Of a DNA stretch of 64,000 bases, positions 35,375 to 43,775 are shown piece by piece. Position 1 is the stretch's first letter; each line of letters begins with the position of its first letter. The stretch comes from an uncultured Bacteroidales bacterium (lineage in GTDB: Bacteria > Bacteroidota > Bacteroidia > Bacteroidales > UBA932), in NCBI GenBank assembly GCA_947303465.1, contig CAMYYI010000001.1:121643-185642 (forward strand), in the 5' to 3' direction. Both the position numbers and the translations under genes were made by a program. The notes beneath the pieces were generated by a model, which was not told the DNA's origin, ran no database searches, and saw only the letters and a program-made list of their open reading frames with translations.

Positions 35375-37693
35375 CTATTTCTTTTTGGTGTAATGACGGC
35401 CCTTATGTGAAGACGTGGGTTCGGAACCGGCGATTATAGCCTTGCACTGCTCCTCCGTAAGCGACTCTGCACTCATGTTCTTGGGAATACGGTAGTTCTT
35501 GCTATCGAACTTGATATAGGGTCCGTAACGGCCGTTGATTATGCTGATGCCACTGTCCGGCCAGTCTTTAAGAGGAGTTACCACCGCCTCTTTCTTAACG
35601 GCGTCGGCCTTGATGAGGGCTATGCAGTCCTCAAGCGATACGGTGAGCGGGTCCTTGCCCTTAGGCAGGGAGACGTTCTGTGTGCCCCAGCGGAGATACG
35701 GCCCGAAGCGGCCCTTGGTCGCCACTATCTCCTGCCCCTCGTATTCGCCCACGGTGCGCGGCAGGTTGAAGAGCTTCACCGCCTCATCCAGGGTAAGGTT
35801 CTCTATGATCTGCCCCTTGCCCAGGCTGACGAACTGGCGTTTCTCCCCTTCGCCTTTCTGCACGTACGGACCGAACTGGCCGAGCCGTGCGGTAATCATC
35901 TGCCCGTCAGAGGGATCGATGCCGATTTCCCTCTCCAGGTGGCTGTACTGATGGTCGCTTACGGCGGCCTCAACTTTCACGTGGAAGGGCTCGTAGAAGC
36001 CGGATATCACTTTGTCCCACTTCTTCTTGCCTGCGGCAATCTGGTCGAAGTCCTTTTCCACGTTGGCCGTGAAGTCGTAGTCCATGATGTCCGGGAAACT
36101 GCCGTTCAGGTAGTCCGTAACCAGCATTCCCACGTCGGTGGGCAGCAGCTTACCCTTCTCTGCTCCAACGACTTCCGTGCGGGCGTTCTCGCTCACTGCG
36201 CCGCCTTTCAACTGAAGGTTGGTCACGGGCACCTTGCGGCCTTCTTTATCGCCCTTGACAAGATAGCCGCGTGCCTTGGTGAGCGTGCTGATGGTGGGAG
36301 CGTATGTGGACGGACGCCCTATGCCGAGTTCTTCCATCTTCTTGATGAGGGTCTGCTCGGAATAGCGGAACGGGGCCTGGGTGTACTTGCACTCGGCATC
36401 TACGCGCTCGGCCACAAGTTCCTGTCCTACAGCCACATGCGGTAGCTCCACCTCCTCATCCACAAACTCGTCCTCATCGTCCGCGCCCTCGCGGTAAAGC
36501 TTCAGGAAACCGTCGAACAGCACCTGAACGGACTGCAGCATATACTGCTCCGGCCGCTTGTCTACGGACACGTGGACGGCGGTATTGAGCACCCGCGCTT
36601 CCGCCATCTGGGAGGCGACGGTGCGCTTCCAGATGAGCTGGTAGAGCTTCTTGTCCTGCAGGGAGCCCTCTATGTCGGGATTGCCGATAAAAGTGGGACG
36701 TATGGCCTCGTGGGCCTCCTGAGCGCCCTTGGAGCGCGTCTTGTACTGACGGGGACGGGAGTACTCGGGGCCGAAGTTATCGTTGATGAAAGTCTTTGCT
36801 GTGTTCACCGCAAGCGACGACAGGTTGGTGGAGTCAGTACGCATGTAGGTGATGAGTCCGCGCTCGTAGAGCGACTGGGCGATGCGCATGGTCACGCTCA
36901 CGGGCAGGTGCAGCTTGCGGGCCGCTTCCTGCTGGAGGGTGGAGGTGGTGAAAGGCGGCTGGGGCACCCTGAGCCCTTCCTTGCTGTCTACGGAGGCGAC
37001 CTTGTAAGTGGCGCCAACGCAGTCCTCGAGGAACTTGCGGGCCTGGGCGTAATCGTCGAAGCGCTTGTCCAGCAAGCCCCTGACCTTGACGCCGTCAATC
37101 TTGAAGCTGGCCTCTACGCGATAGAAAGGCTGGGGGGTGAATGCGGCAATCTCACGCTCGCGGTCAACCACCAGGCGGAGCACTACGGACTGGACACGAC
37201 CCGCGGACAGACCCCTCTGGATCTTGCGCCAGAGCACCGGCGAGAGCTCGAATCCCACAAGCCTGTCGAGCACGCGGCGGGCCTGCTGGGCATTCACCAG
37301 ATCCATATCAAGGGTGCGGGGATTCTGTACGGCGTGAAGTATGGCGTCTTTGGTAATCTCGTGGAAAACTATACGGCGGGTCTTCTGCGGAGGCAGGCCC
37401 AGGGTTTCCGTAAGATGCCAGGAAATTGCCTCTCCCTCGCGGTCCTCATCGGAAGCGAGCCAGACCACGGAGGCCCCCTCGGAGAGTTTCTTAAGCTCGC
37501 TTACCACCCTCTTCTTCTCCGGCGGCACCACATACTCGGGACGGAAATTATCCTCCACGTCTATGCTTAGGCTCTTTTCCTGTAAATCCCTGATATGGCC
37601 GAAACTGGACTTCACCAGATAGCCATCTCCCAGATACTTCTGAATGGTTTTCGCCTTGGCGGGCGACTCTACTATCACTAAATTAGGCTCCAT
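35375..37693 (-). CDS. topA: DNA topoisomerase I
   Basis: 772 residues. The N-terminal Toprim domain has VIVESPAKAKTIQKYLGDGY and ASDEDREGEAISWHL. The active-site tyrosine is in GLITYMRTDSTNLS at about residue 280. The C-terminus carries GxFGPY-type repeats (QFGPYVQKG, RFGPYLRWG, RYGPYIKF) in place of Cys4 zinc ribbons, as in many Bacteroidetes. It relaxes negative supercoils by single-strand passage. It leads a topA-lrp operon; the -7 box at 37712-37719 lies about 20 nt before the start. Confidence 0.97.
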   Translation of the reverse strand: MEPNLVIVESPAKAKTIQKYLGDGYLVKSSFGHIRDLQEKSLSIDVEDNFRPEYVVPPEKKRVVSELKKLSEGASVVWLASDEDREGEAISWHLTETLGLPPQKTRRIVFHEITKDAILHAVQNPRTLDMDLVNAQQARRVLDRLVGFELSPVLWRKIQRGLSAGRVQSVVLRLVVDREREIAAFTPQPFYRVEASFKIDGVKVRGLLDKRFDDYAQARKFLEDCVGATYKVASVDSKEGLRVPQPPFTTSTLQQEAARKLHLPVSVTMRIAQSLYERGLITYMRTDSTNLSSLAVNTAKTFINDNFGPEYSRPRQYKTRSKGAQEAHEAIRPTFIGNPDIEGSLQDKKLYQLIWKRTVASQMAEARVLNTAVHVSVDKRPEQYMLQSVQVLFDGFLKLYREGADDEDEFVDEEVELPHVAVGQELVAERVDAECKYTQAPFRYSEQTLIKKMEELGIGRPSTYAPTISTLTKARGYLVKGDKEGRKVPVTNLQLKGGAVSENARTEVVGAEKGKLLPTDVGMLVTDYLNGSFPDIMDYDFTANVEKDFDQIAAGKKKWDKVISGFYEPFHVKVEAAVSDHQYSHLEREIGIDPSDGQMITARLGQFGPYVQKGEGEKRQFVSLGKGQIIENLTLDEAVKLFNLPRTVGEYEGQEIVATKGRFGPYLRWGTQNVSLPKGKDPLTVSLEDCIALIKADAVKKEAVVTPLKDWPDSGISIINGRYGPYIKFDSKNYRIPKNMSAESLTEEQCKAIIAGSEPTSSHKGRHYTKKK

Positions 37694-37711
37694 ATTTCAC
37701 AAAATCGGCTA

Positions 37712-37719
37712 CAAAGTTA
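37712..37719 (-). promoter_or_regulatory. -7 box for topA
   Basis: CAAAGTTA reads TAACTTTG on the minus strand, 18 nt upstream of the topA ATG at 37693. Confidence 0.55.
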
Positions 37720-37753
37720 AAACAAAACTAAGGTGATTTTCCAAATTTGTTCG

Positions 37754-37761
37754 TAAATTTG
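37754..37761 (+). promoter_or_regulatory. -7 box for the PBP1A gene
   Basis: TAAATTTG ends at 37761, the first base of an in-frame GTG. Transcription must begin after it, so the ATG at 37779 is the real start. Confidence 0.6.
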
Positions 37762-37778
37762 TGTTTTATTGTGATAAA

Positions 37779-40130
37779 ATGACAGACAAAACCAAGCGAA
37801 AAATAACCGAATGGTACTGGATTCTGCTCACGGCTCCCTTCGCCGTGCTGCTGTTCCTGTTGCTCTGCGTGGGCATTTTCGCCAAACTTCCGTCTTTCGA
37901 GGAACTTGAGCATCCGGACAGCAAACTGGCCACTCAGGTTATCGCCGAGGACGGTGAAGTTCTGACAACCTTCCATATAGAGAACCGCACTTACGTTTCT
38001 TACGACGAACTTTCTCCCAATCTGGTCCATGCTGCGGTGGCTACGGAGGACGCCCGCTTCTACAAGCACTCCGGCATAGACATGAAGGGTCTGGCCCGAG
38101 TGGCCTTCAAGACCCTGCTCCTGCGCGATTCCAGCCAGGGAGGCGGCAGTACCATCACCCAGCAGCTTGCCAAAACGCTGTATCCCCGTAACGAGAATGC
38201 CGGCAAACTGTCCCTGCTATTCACCAAACTCAAGGAATGGATAACAGCAGTGCGCCTGGAACGGGACTATACCAAGAACGAAATCATGGCCATGTACCTC
38301 AACTCCATTTTCTTCGGAAGCGGAGCCTATGGGGTAAAGTCGGCTTCGGAGACATTCTTTGCCAAACTGCCGGCAGACCTGAGCGTAGAGGAGAGTGCTT
38401 TGCTGGTGGGCATGGTGAACAAGCCCACCCGGTACAACCCCGTCATCAATCCGGACAACGCGCTTAAACGACGCAACTTCGTGATAGGGCAGATGCAGAA
38501 GGCGGGCTACCTGACCAAAGCCGAGCGCGATTCCCTGAGGGAACTGCCTATCCTGCTGGATTATCATGTGCAGGACCACAATTCCGGCCACGCGCCATAT
38601 TTCCGCGATATGCTCCGCCGCGACATGAACGCCAAAAAGCCCCGCCGGGCAGATTACCAGTATCAGGAAGACTATTCCGCGGACTCGCTCCGCTGGGCCA
38701 ATGACGAGATATACGGCTGGCTGGCCAAGAACAAGAAGGCCAACGGAGAACCGTACAACCTCGACAAAGACGGCCTGCGCATATACACTACCATCAACTA
38801 CAAGATGCAGGTGTTTGCGGAAGAGGCCGTTGCCGAGCACCTGGGAGGCTACCTGCAGGGAGCCTTCAACAAGGAGCTCAAGAGCAAGCGCAACAAGCCT
38901 TTCGCCAACGACATAGACCAGGCCACGGTGAACAGGCTGATGAGTCAGGCACGCCGCTGGAGCGACCGCTGGCGCATGCAGAAGAAGGCCGGCAAGAGCG
39001 ACAAGGAAATACTGGCCCAGTTCGACCAGCCGCAGAAGATGCGGGTCTTCTCGTGGAACAAGAAGGGCTACGTGGACACCACCATGACGCCCAACGACTC
39101 CATACGCTACTACAAGTCCTTCCTCCGCTGCGGATTTGTAGCGATAGAGGCGGGAAGCGGCAACGTGAAAGCCTTCGTGGGCGGTCCAAACTACCGATAT
39201 TTCAAGTACGACAACGTATCCCAGGCCAAGCGCCAGGTGGGCTCCACAATAAAGCCGTTCCTTTATACGCTGGCCATGCAGGAAGGCATGACCCCCTGCG
39301 ACAGGGTGGTCTGCGCGCCTCAGACCTTCATCAACTGGGACGGCTCGGAATGGACGCCACGCAGTACTGACAAGGCGGAAGTCATAGGCACTACGGTTAC
39401 GCTCAAGTGGGGCCTTGCCAACAGCTCCAACAACATCTCCGCCTTCCTTATGAAGCAGTTCGGCCCTCAGGCCATGGCGCAGATGATGCACCGTATGGGC
39501 ATTCACAGCCACGTAGATGAGGTGTACGCCCTGTGTGTCGGCCCGGCGGACATAGCGCTGTACGAGATGGTATCGGCATACAACACGTTCCCTTCCAAGG
39601 GCGTTTATGCCTCGCCGCTGTACGTCACCCGTATCGAGGACAATCAGGGCAACCTTATCACAGAGCACACCAACTCCAAGCGGGAGGCCATCAGTGCCGC
39701 CTCCGCGTACCTTATGGCAAACCTGATGCAGGGGGTCATAAACGGGGGCACGGGCAGCCGCCTGCGTTACGCGTACAACCTCAAGGGCGAGATTGCCGGC
39801 AAGACCGGCACCACCAACGACTGCTCGGACGGATGGTTCATTGGCTATACCCCCAAGATTACCGCTGGGGCGTGGATAGGCGGCGAGGACAGGCAGATAC
39901 ACTTCAATTCGCTGGACGGCTCCCGTATGGCCCTTCCTATCTGGGGTATATGGATGAAGAAGTGCATAGCGGCCGGCCTTATCAGCGAGTCGGACTGCTT
40001 CATCCCGCCTGCAGGCGTGAATGCGGGTCTTGACTGCAGCGGCGGAGGAACCTTCCTCGGCGGCGACGAGGACATGAACGAGGCGCAGGAAACTGCGAAC
40101 AACCAGGAAACGGATTACTATTTCAATTGA
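37779..40130 (+). CDS. class A penicillin-binding protein (PBP1A type)
   Basis: 783 residues from ATG 37779. A cytoplasmic tail and one membrane helix (WILLTAPFAVLLFLLLCVGIF) precede the GT51 glycosyltransferase domain (ATEDARFYKHSGIDMKG, GGSTITQQLAKTLYPRN). The transpeptidase domain follows with SxxK in VGSTIKPFLYT, SxN in NSSNNISAF and KTGT in AGKTGTTNDCSDGWF. It polymerises and cross-links peptidoglycan in the periplasm. The gene ends 6 nt before ddl, joining two cell-wall steps in one operon. The GTG at 37761 is excluded because it lies in the -7 box. Confidence 0.95.
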   Translation: MTDKTKRKITEWYWILLTAPFAVLLFLLLCVGIFAKLPSFEELEHPDSKLATQVIAEDGEVLTTFHIENRTYVSYDELSPNLVHAAVATEDARFYKHSGIDMKGLARVAFKTLLLRDSSQGGGSTITQQLAKTLYPRNENAGKLSLLFTKLKEWITAVRLERDYTKNEIMAMYLNSIFFGSGAYGVKSASETFFAKLPADLSVEESALLVGMVNKPTRYNPVINPDNALKRRNFVIGQMQKAGYLTKAERDSLRELPILLDYHVQDHNSGHAPYFRDMLRRDMNAKKPRRADYQYQEDYSADSLRWANDEIYGWLAKNKKANGEPYNLDKDGLRIYTTINYKMQVFAEEAVAEHLGGYLQGAFNKELKSKRNKPFANDIDQATVNRLMSQARRWSDRWRMQKKAGKSDKEILAQFDQPQKMRVFSWNKKGYVDTTMTPNDSIRYYKSFLRCGFVAIEAGSGNVKAFVGGPNYRYFKYDNVSQAKRQVGSTIKPFLYTLAMQEGMTPCDRVVCAPQTFINWDGSEWTPRSTDKAEVIGTTVTLKWGLANSSNNISAFLMKQFGPQAMAQMMHRMGIHSHVDEVYALCVGPADIALYEMVSAYNTFPSKGVYASPLYVTRIEDNQGNLITEHTNSKREAISAASAYLMANLMQGVINGGTGSRLRYAYNLKGEIAGKTGTTNDCSDGWFIGYTPKITAGAWIGGEDRQIHFNSLDGSRMALPIWGIWMKKCIAAGLISESDCFIPPAGVNAGLDCSGGGTFLGGDEDMNEAQETANNQETDYYFN

Positions 40131-40136
40131 CGGAAT

Positions 40137-41153
40137 ATGAGTAAGTACACATCTATAGCGGTCATCTACGGAAGCGATTCTTCCGAGTGGGAAGTGTCTT
40201 GCAGGAGCGGCGAATATGTTGCATCTGCGATAGACGACAGGGTTTACGACGTCTATGAAATATTTGCTCGTTTCGGCGAGTGGCAGCTTGTGGCATACCG
40301 CAGGCGCAACGCCATGCGTATCATCTTCCCGGAGGGCTCGCGCCCGACGATAGACAAGAACGACTTCTCCGTGAGCGTGCTCGGCGAGAAGGTAAAGTTC
40401 GACTTCGCTTATGTGGTACAGCATGGTGCTCCCGGCGAGACCGGGCAGATGGAGGGCTACCTGGAGATGCTTGGCATTCCCTGCAGCACCTGCGACTCCA
40501 GCACTTGCTCCATAGTTTTTGACAAGTATGCGTGCAAGTGCTATATACGTGAACTCGGGCTCGCAAAATGTGCTCCGGACGTGTTTGTGAGGCATGGGAT
40601 GGATCATAAGGAAACCCAGGATGAGGTGGCTCGAAAACTGCGTTTCCCGGTGTTCGTGAAACCCACCCAGGGAGGTTCCAGCTTCGGCGTTACCCGGGTT
40701 ACCAGTCCCGAAGAGATGGAGCATGCCATACGTTTCGCCTATTCCGAGAACAAGACGGTTTTGGTTGAGCAGGGCGTCGAGGGGCGTGAACTTACTTGTG
40801 CTGCGTATTTTGATGGCAGCAAGGTGGCTACGCTTCCGCTGATAGAGATAGTTTCCGATAACGAGTACTTCGATTACGACGCCAAGTACAACGGGCACAG
40901 CCAGGAGATTTGTCCGGCTCCCGTTTCGGACGAGGTCAGGGAGATGGTTCAGGAGACTACCGCGAGGATTTACTTCCGACTTGGATGCAGGGGCGTCGTG
41001 CGCATGGACTACATCCTTGCCGAGGATGGCCTCTACTTCTTGGAAATCAACACGATTCCGGGTATGACCAGTGCTTCTCTTGTGCCCCGGATGGTGCGTA
41101 CCGGCGGTTTGGACATGACCGCTTTCCTTAGCACTATTATAGAGAACAGCTAG
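40137..41153 (+). CDS. ddl: D-alanine--D-alanine ligase
   Basis: 338 residues, ATP-grasp fold. It makes the D-Ala-D-Ala dipeptide for the peptidoglycan stem in the cytosol. Visible motifs are FVKPTQGGSSFGVTRV (ATP loop), VEQGVEGRELTCAAYF, and the magnesium site RMDYILAEDGLYFLEINTIP followed by GMTSASLVPRM. The N-terminus VIYGSDSSEWEVS differs slightly from the usual GGxSxExxVS. It is placed 6 nt after the PBP1A gene, and its stop overlaps the GTG of prmC by one base. Confidence 0.95.
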   Translation: MSKYTSIAVIYGSDSSEWEVSCRSGEYVASAIDDRVYDVYEIFARFGEWQLVAYRRRNAMRIIFPEGSRPTIDKNDFSVSVLGEKVKFDFAYVVQHGAPGETGQMEGYLEMLGIPCSTCDSSTCSIVFDKYACKCYIRELGLAKCAPDVFVRHGMDHKETQDEVARKLRFPVFVKPTQGGSSFGVTRVTSPEEMEHAIRFAYSENKTVLVEQGVEGRELTCAAYFDGSKVATLPLIEIVSDNEYFDYDAKYNGHSQEICPAPVSDEVREMVQETTARIYFRLGCRGVVRMDYILAEDGLYFLEINTIPGMTSASLVPRMVRTGGLDMTAFLSTIIENS

Positions 41154-42253
41154 TGCTGCTCCCGCAGTTTATACGGGAGGGCGCTGCGGCGCTTGAGGCT
41201 CTGTATCCTCCTGAGGAGGCGCGGAGCCTCGTTCTGCGTCTGGCTGTCGATGTTGGCGGGTTCGAGCCTTACGATTATGTTGTGAGGCCGGACGCCGAGG
41301 TGCCGGAGGAGCTTTCGAACGCCTTGGGGCGGCTTCTGGAGGGCGAACCTCTGCAGTACGTCACCGGATTTCAGGAATTCTGCGGGCACCGCTTCCGCGT
41401 TACTCCGGACGTCCTGATTCCGCGGCCCGAGACGGAGATGCTGGTAGAAACTGCTGTCGCACGGTTGTCGCAGGTTAACGACAGCGGTCCAGGGCCGAAG
41501 GTTCTGGAGCTGCAGAGCAGCGACCGGGGGGTGTTTGAGGGGGTCCGCCCACTCATTGATAGTAGCGTACATAGTCCAGGGCCGAAGGTTCTGGATCTGT
41601 GTACCGGAAGCGGATGCATCGCCTGGTCTATCGCGCTGGGGGTGCCGGGTTCGGAGGTCACCGGTGTGGATATATCCGAGGCAGCGCTGGCCGTTGCCCG
41701 AGCACAGTTCTCCGGCGATTCTGGATACTGCAGTGAGGAGGGAGAACCTTCGCATGCGCTCAGGATGACAGAAGAACGCCGCTCTCTGTCATTTCGACCG
41801 AGCGAAGCCACACTGTCATTTCGACCGGGCGAAGCGAGCGGAGAAATCTCCTTCCCCCGCGCAGACGTACCAGCCCCCAGCATGCCGAGGTTTCTGCAGG
41901 CAGACGTTCTGAGCGTTCCGGAGACGTTCCCGGGGGCGCCGTTCGACGTGATTACAGCGGACCCTCCGTATATCAGGGAGAGCGAAAAGACCCGTATGCA
42001 CCGGAACGTGCTGGAGCACGAACCGGAGCTGGCGCTGTTCGTGCCGGACGAGGATCCGCTGCTGTTTTACAGGGCGGTGGCGGAATGGGCGCGGCGTTTC
42101 CTGAAGCCCGGAGGATGGGGAATAGTGGAGATAAACGAAGAGCTGGGCAGTCAAACCAGGGCCGTTTTTGAGGCCGCCGGGCTGAAAAACGTCAAAATCG
42201 AGCCCGATTTTTTCGGGAAAGAACGCTTCGTCTGCTTTGAAAAAACCGCTTAG
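41153..42253 (+). CDS. prmC: peptide chain release factor glutamine methyltransferase, with in-frame repeat insertions
   Basis: 366 residues with GTG start (TAGTG overlap with ddl); most PrmC proteins are about 280. The enzyme methylates the Gln of the GGQ motif in RF1/RF2. Family blocks are present: EPLQYVTGFQEFCGHRF, LIPRPETEMLVETA, VLDLCTGSGCIAWSIALG (SAM site) and RNVLEHEPELALFVPDEDPL. The extra length comes from two insertions, about residues 113-141 (a direct duplication) and about 198-242 (dispersed repeat DNA read in frame). The catalytic NPPY is DPPY here (ITADPPYI). The frame is intact, so it may still work. Confidence 0.88.
   Translation: MLLPQFIREGAAALEALYPPEEARSLVLRLAVDVGGFEPYDYVVRPDAEVPEELSNALGRLLEGEPLQYVTGFQEFCGHRFRVTPDVLIPRPETEMLVETAVARLSQVNDSGPGPKVLELQSSDRGVFEGVRPLIDSSVHSPGPKVLDLCTGSGCIAWSIALGVPGSEVTGVDISEAALAVARAQFSGDSGYCSEEGEPSHALRMTEERRSLSFRPSEATLSFRPGEASGEISFPRADVPAPSMPRFLQADVLSVPETFPGAPFDVITADPPYIRESEKTRMHRNVLEHEPELALFVPDEDPLLFYRAVAEWARRFLKPGGWGIVEINEELGSQTRAVFEAAGLKNVKIEPDFFGKERFVCFEKTA
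41487..41595. repeat. 22-bp direct repeat bounding an insertion in prmC
   Basis: The 22-bp string beginning GTCCAGGGCCGAAGG occurs at 41487-41508 and 41574-41595. The offset is 87 bp, exactly 29 codons, so the insertion keeps the frame. It duplicates the coding segment just before the SAM-binding motif. Confidence 0.8.
41745..41860. repeat. dispersed repeat element inside prmC
   Basis: TGTCATTTCGACC-G-GCGAAGC occurs twice in tandem (starting at about 41787 and 41814) and is preceded by CTCAGGATGACAG, related to the inverted-repeat element at 32268-32350. It is translated as a Ser/Arg/Glu-rich insert. Confidence 0.65.
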
Positions 42254-42326
42254 AAAGGCGCCGGCGGCAGGTTTTCAAAAATAAGCGTTGCGTCGCTTCA
42301 AAACACGGATAATTCTTCTTTCCTTT

Positions 42327-42350
42327 GCAACAGTAACCAAAAACTGTTGC
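42327..42350 (+). promoter_or_regulatory. leader hairpin directly before the lipoprotein start
   Basis: GCAACAGT (42327-42334) and ACTGTTGC (42343-42350) form a perfect 8-bp stem ending one base before the ATG at 42352. It would mask the ribosome entry region and may control translation. Confidence 0.5.
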
Positions 42351-42351
42351 T

Positions 42352-43533
42352 ATGAAACGCTTATTTCTGACTATCACCCTGCTGGCCGCGGCTACCGCCT
42401 GCCAGCTCATCGACCCGGAAAACTCCACCCGAAACAATCGCAGAATAGAAGACGACAATCTGCAGAAACTCGCCCGGATGTTCGCAGAGCTTCCCATGGA
42501 CGGCGGCCATCTGCTTGAGGTGCACGATGCCGTGGAGGCCTCCTCCGGAAACGGCTACGATGAAGAATATACCATGGACCGCCTCCTGACCGATCCCGGG
42601 GCGGGAGTAGGCTCGGCCAGCGGCTCCAAGGGTGGACCCGATACAAAGAGGACTGCCAGCGGATACGCCAACCCGCTCCGCAACCTCATACGGGAATACT
42701 TTGAAGCCCATCCGGTTACCAAGGCCTCCGTGGAGGATATGATGGAGCAGCTCGCTGCCAGCGACTATCAGCTCTACTGGCCTTATTCCGAGGAGTGGGA
42801 CGGAGAAACATATCCTATCATAACTTTCGACCCCGGTTACGGAGCGGAATCCAACTACGGTTATGCCGTCTCTTATCTGGAGGACGGCACCCGGCAGATA
42901 GACTCAGTCTATGTGGATGAAAGCGTGGCGATGGAGAGGCCCGTTTGGGTGCTTAATACCAACCGCGATTCCGGGTTCTCCCCGGTTGACCTCTTCAATA
43001 CTGTGCTGCCCTCGAGAGGCTCTGCGGCAACGAGTTCCGGATCAATAGCTGCGGCGAGCAGCCACCGTAAACTTATCATGAAGAGTTTCAGGATGTTGCG
43101 CAACTACGACAGCTGGTTTGGAGGAGCCTCGGAGTTTTTCATCAAATGCGGAAGCGTTGAAGGCTTCAACGCCAGCACGGAAGCTGAACTCCGGCTCTTT
43201 ACGCCCAGCGTCACGGACTTTATGATAGTGGTGAAGCGCAAGTATGTCAAAAAAGAATTGCCGTTCGAGGTGATTCTTGTGTCGGACTTCAGCCAGCAGC
43301 TTGATAAGGTGGCGTTCCTGGTTACTGAAGACGACGGAGGCACGCGCACCAGCTGGAAGTGCCAGGCTATGGTCAAGATACAGTCCAAGAGTTACGGGAT
43401 AGATCTGGATATCCCCTACAACGAGAAGGATGACATAGTCTGGCGCGGCCAGCTCTCCGCCCGCTTCTTCGAGGAAGAAGACTACGTAACCGGCCGCTTC
43501 GGAGACGTAATCATTACCTTCGAACTCGAATAA
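42352..43533 (+). CDS. hypothetical lipoprotein
   Basis: 393 residues; lipobox TAC (Cys17) followed by QLIDPENS. The N-terminal third is acidic and low in complexity, with a Gly/Ser stretch (GAGVGSASGSKGG). The rest alternates beta-like segments (FMIVVKRKYVKKELPFEVIL, WRGQLSARFFEEEDYVTGRF). I do not recognise a family. It stands alone between prmC and a broken toxin-antitoxin remnant. A surface or periplasmic location is the only supported statement. Confidence 0.75.
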   Translation: MKRLFLTITLLAAATACQLIDPENSTRNNRRIEDDNLQKLARMFAELPMDGGHLLEVHDAVEASSGNGYDEEYTMDRLLTDPGAGVGSASGSKGGPDTKRTASGYANPLRNLIREYFEAHPVTKASVEDMMEQLAASDYQLYWPYSEEWDGETYPIITFDPGYGAESNYGYAVSYLEDGTRQIDSVYVDESVAMERPVWVLNTNRDSGFSPVDLFNTVLPSRGSAATSSGSIAAASSHRKLIMKSFRMLRNYDSWFGGASEFFIKCGSVEGFNASTEAELRLFTPSVTDFMIVVKRKYVKKELPFEVILVSDFSQQLDKVAFLVTEDDGGTRTSWKCQAMVKIQSKSYGIDLDIPYNEKDDIVWRGQLSARFFEEEDYVTGRFGDVIITFELE

Positions 43534-43580
43534 ATTTATAGAAATATGGTTACCCTTATGGCGAAGAATGTACTCTGAAG

Positions 43581-43775
43581 ATGAAAAAGGTAAAGTTAAA
43601 TGCTATCGTTGAGCAAACGCAAAACAATTATTCGGCTTATATCGAGGAAGCCGATGTCATTCTCGCCAAACTGTTCGTGGGTCCGTTCAAAAAGGGCAAC
43701 GACCTTACCCTGGTAACCCGCAATGCAAAACACTTCTCCCGAATTCCGGACCTGAGACTAGAGGTCTGGGCGTAG
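43581..43775 (+). pseudogene. toxin-antitoxin remnant: HicB-like start joined to VapC-like end
   Basis: 64 codons. The first about 25 residues (MKKVKLNAIVEQTQNNYSAY) look like the start of a HicB-type antitoxin. The last about 20 (LTLVTRNAKHFSRIPDLRLE) are the conserved end of a VapC PIN-domain toxin. The bulk of both proteins is missing, so the frame looks like a deletion junction of two toxin-antitoxin modules. It overlaps the 3' end of ispD. A function as a small protein is not excluded but unlikely. Confidence 0.55.

Noticed and set aside
37761..37778. GTG at 37761 as start of the PBP1A gene
   Set aside because: The G is the last base of the -7 box TAAATTTG, so it would not be in the mRNA; ATG 37779 fits.
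38217..40898. 893-codon open frame on the minus strand antisense to PBP1A and ddl
   Set aside because: It mirrors two well-supported genes, lacks any family signature and has the His/Arg/Val-rich composition typical of antisense frames in GC-rich codon-third-position DNA.
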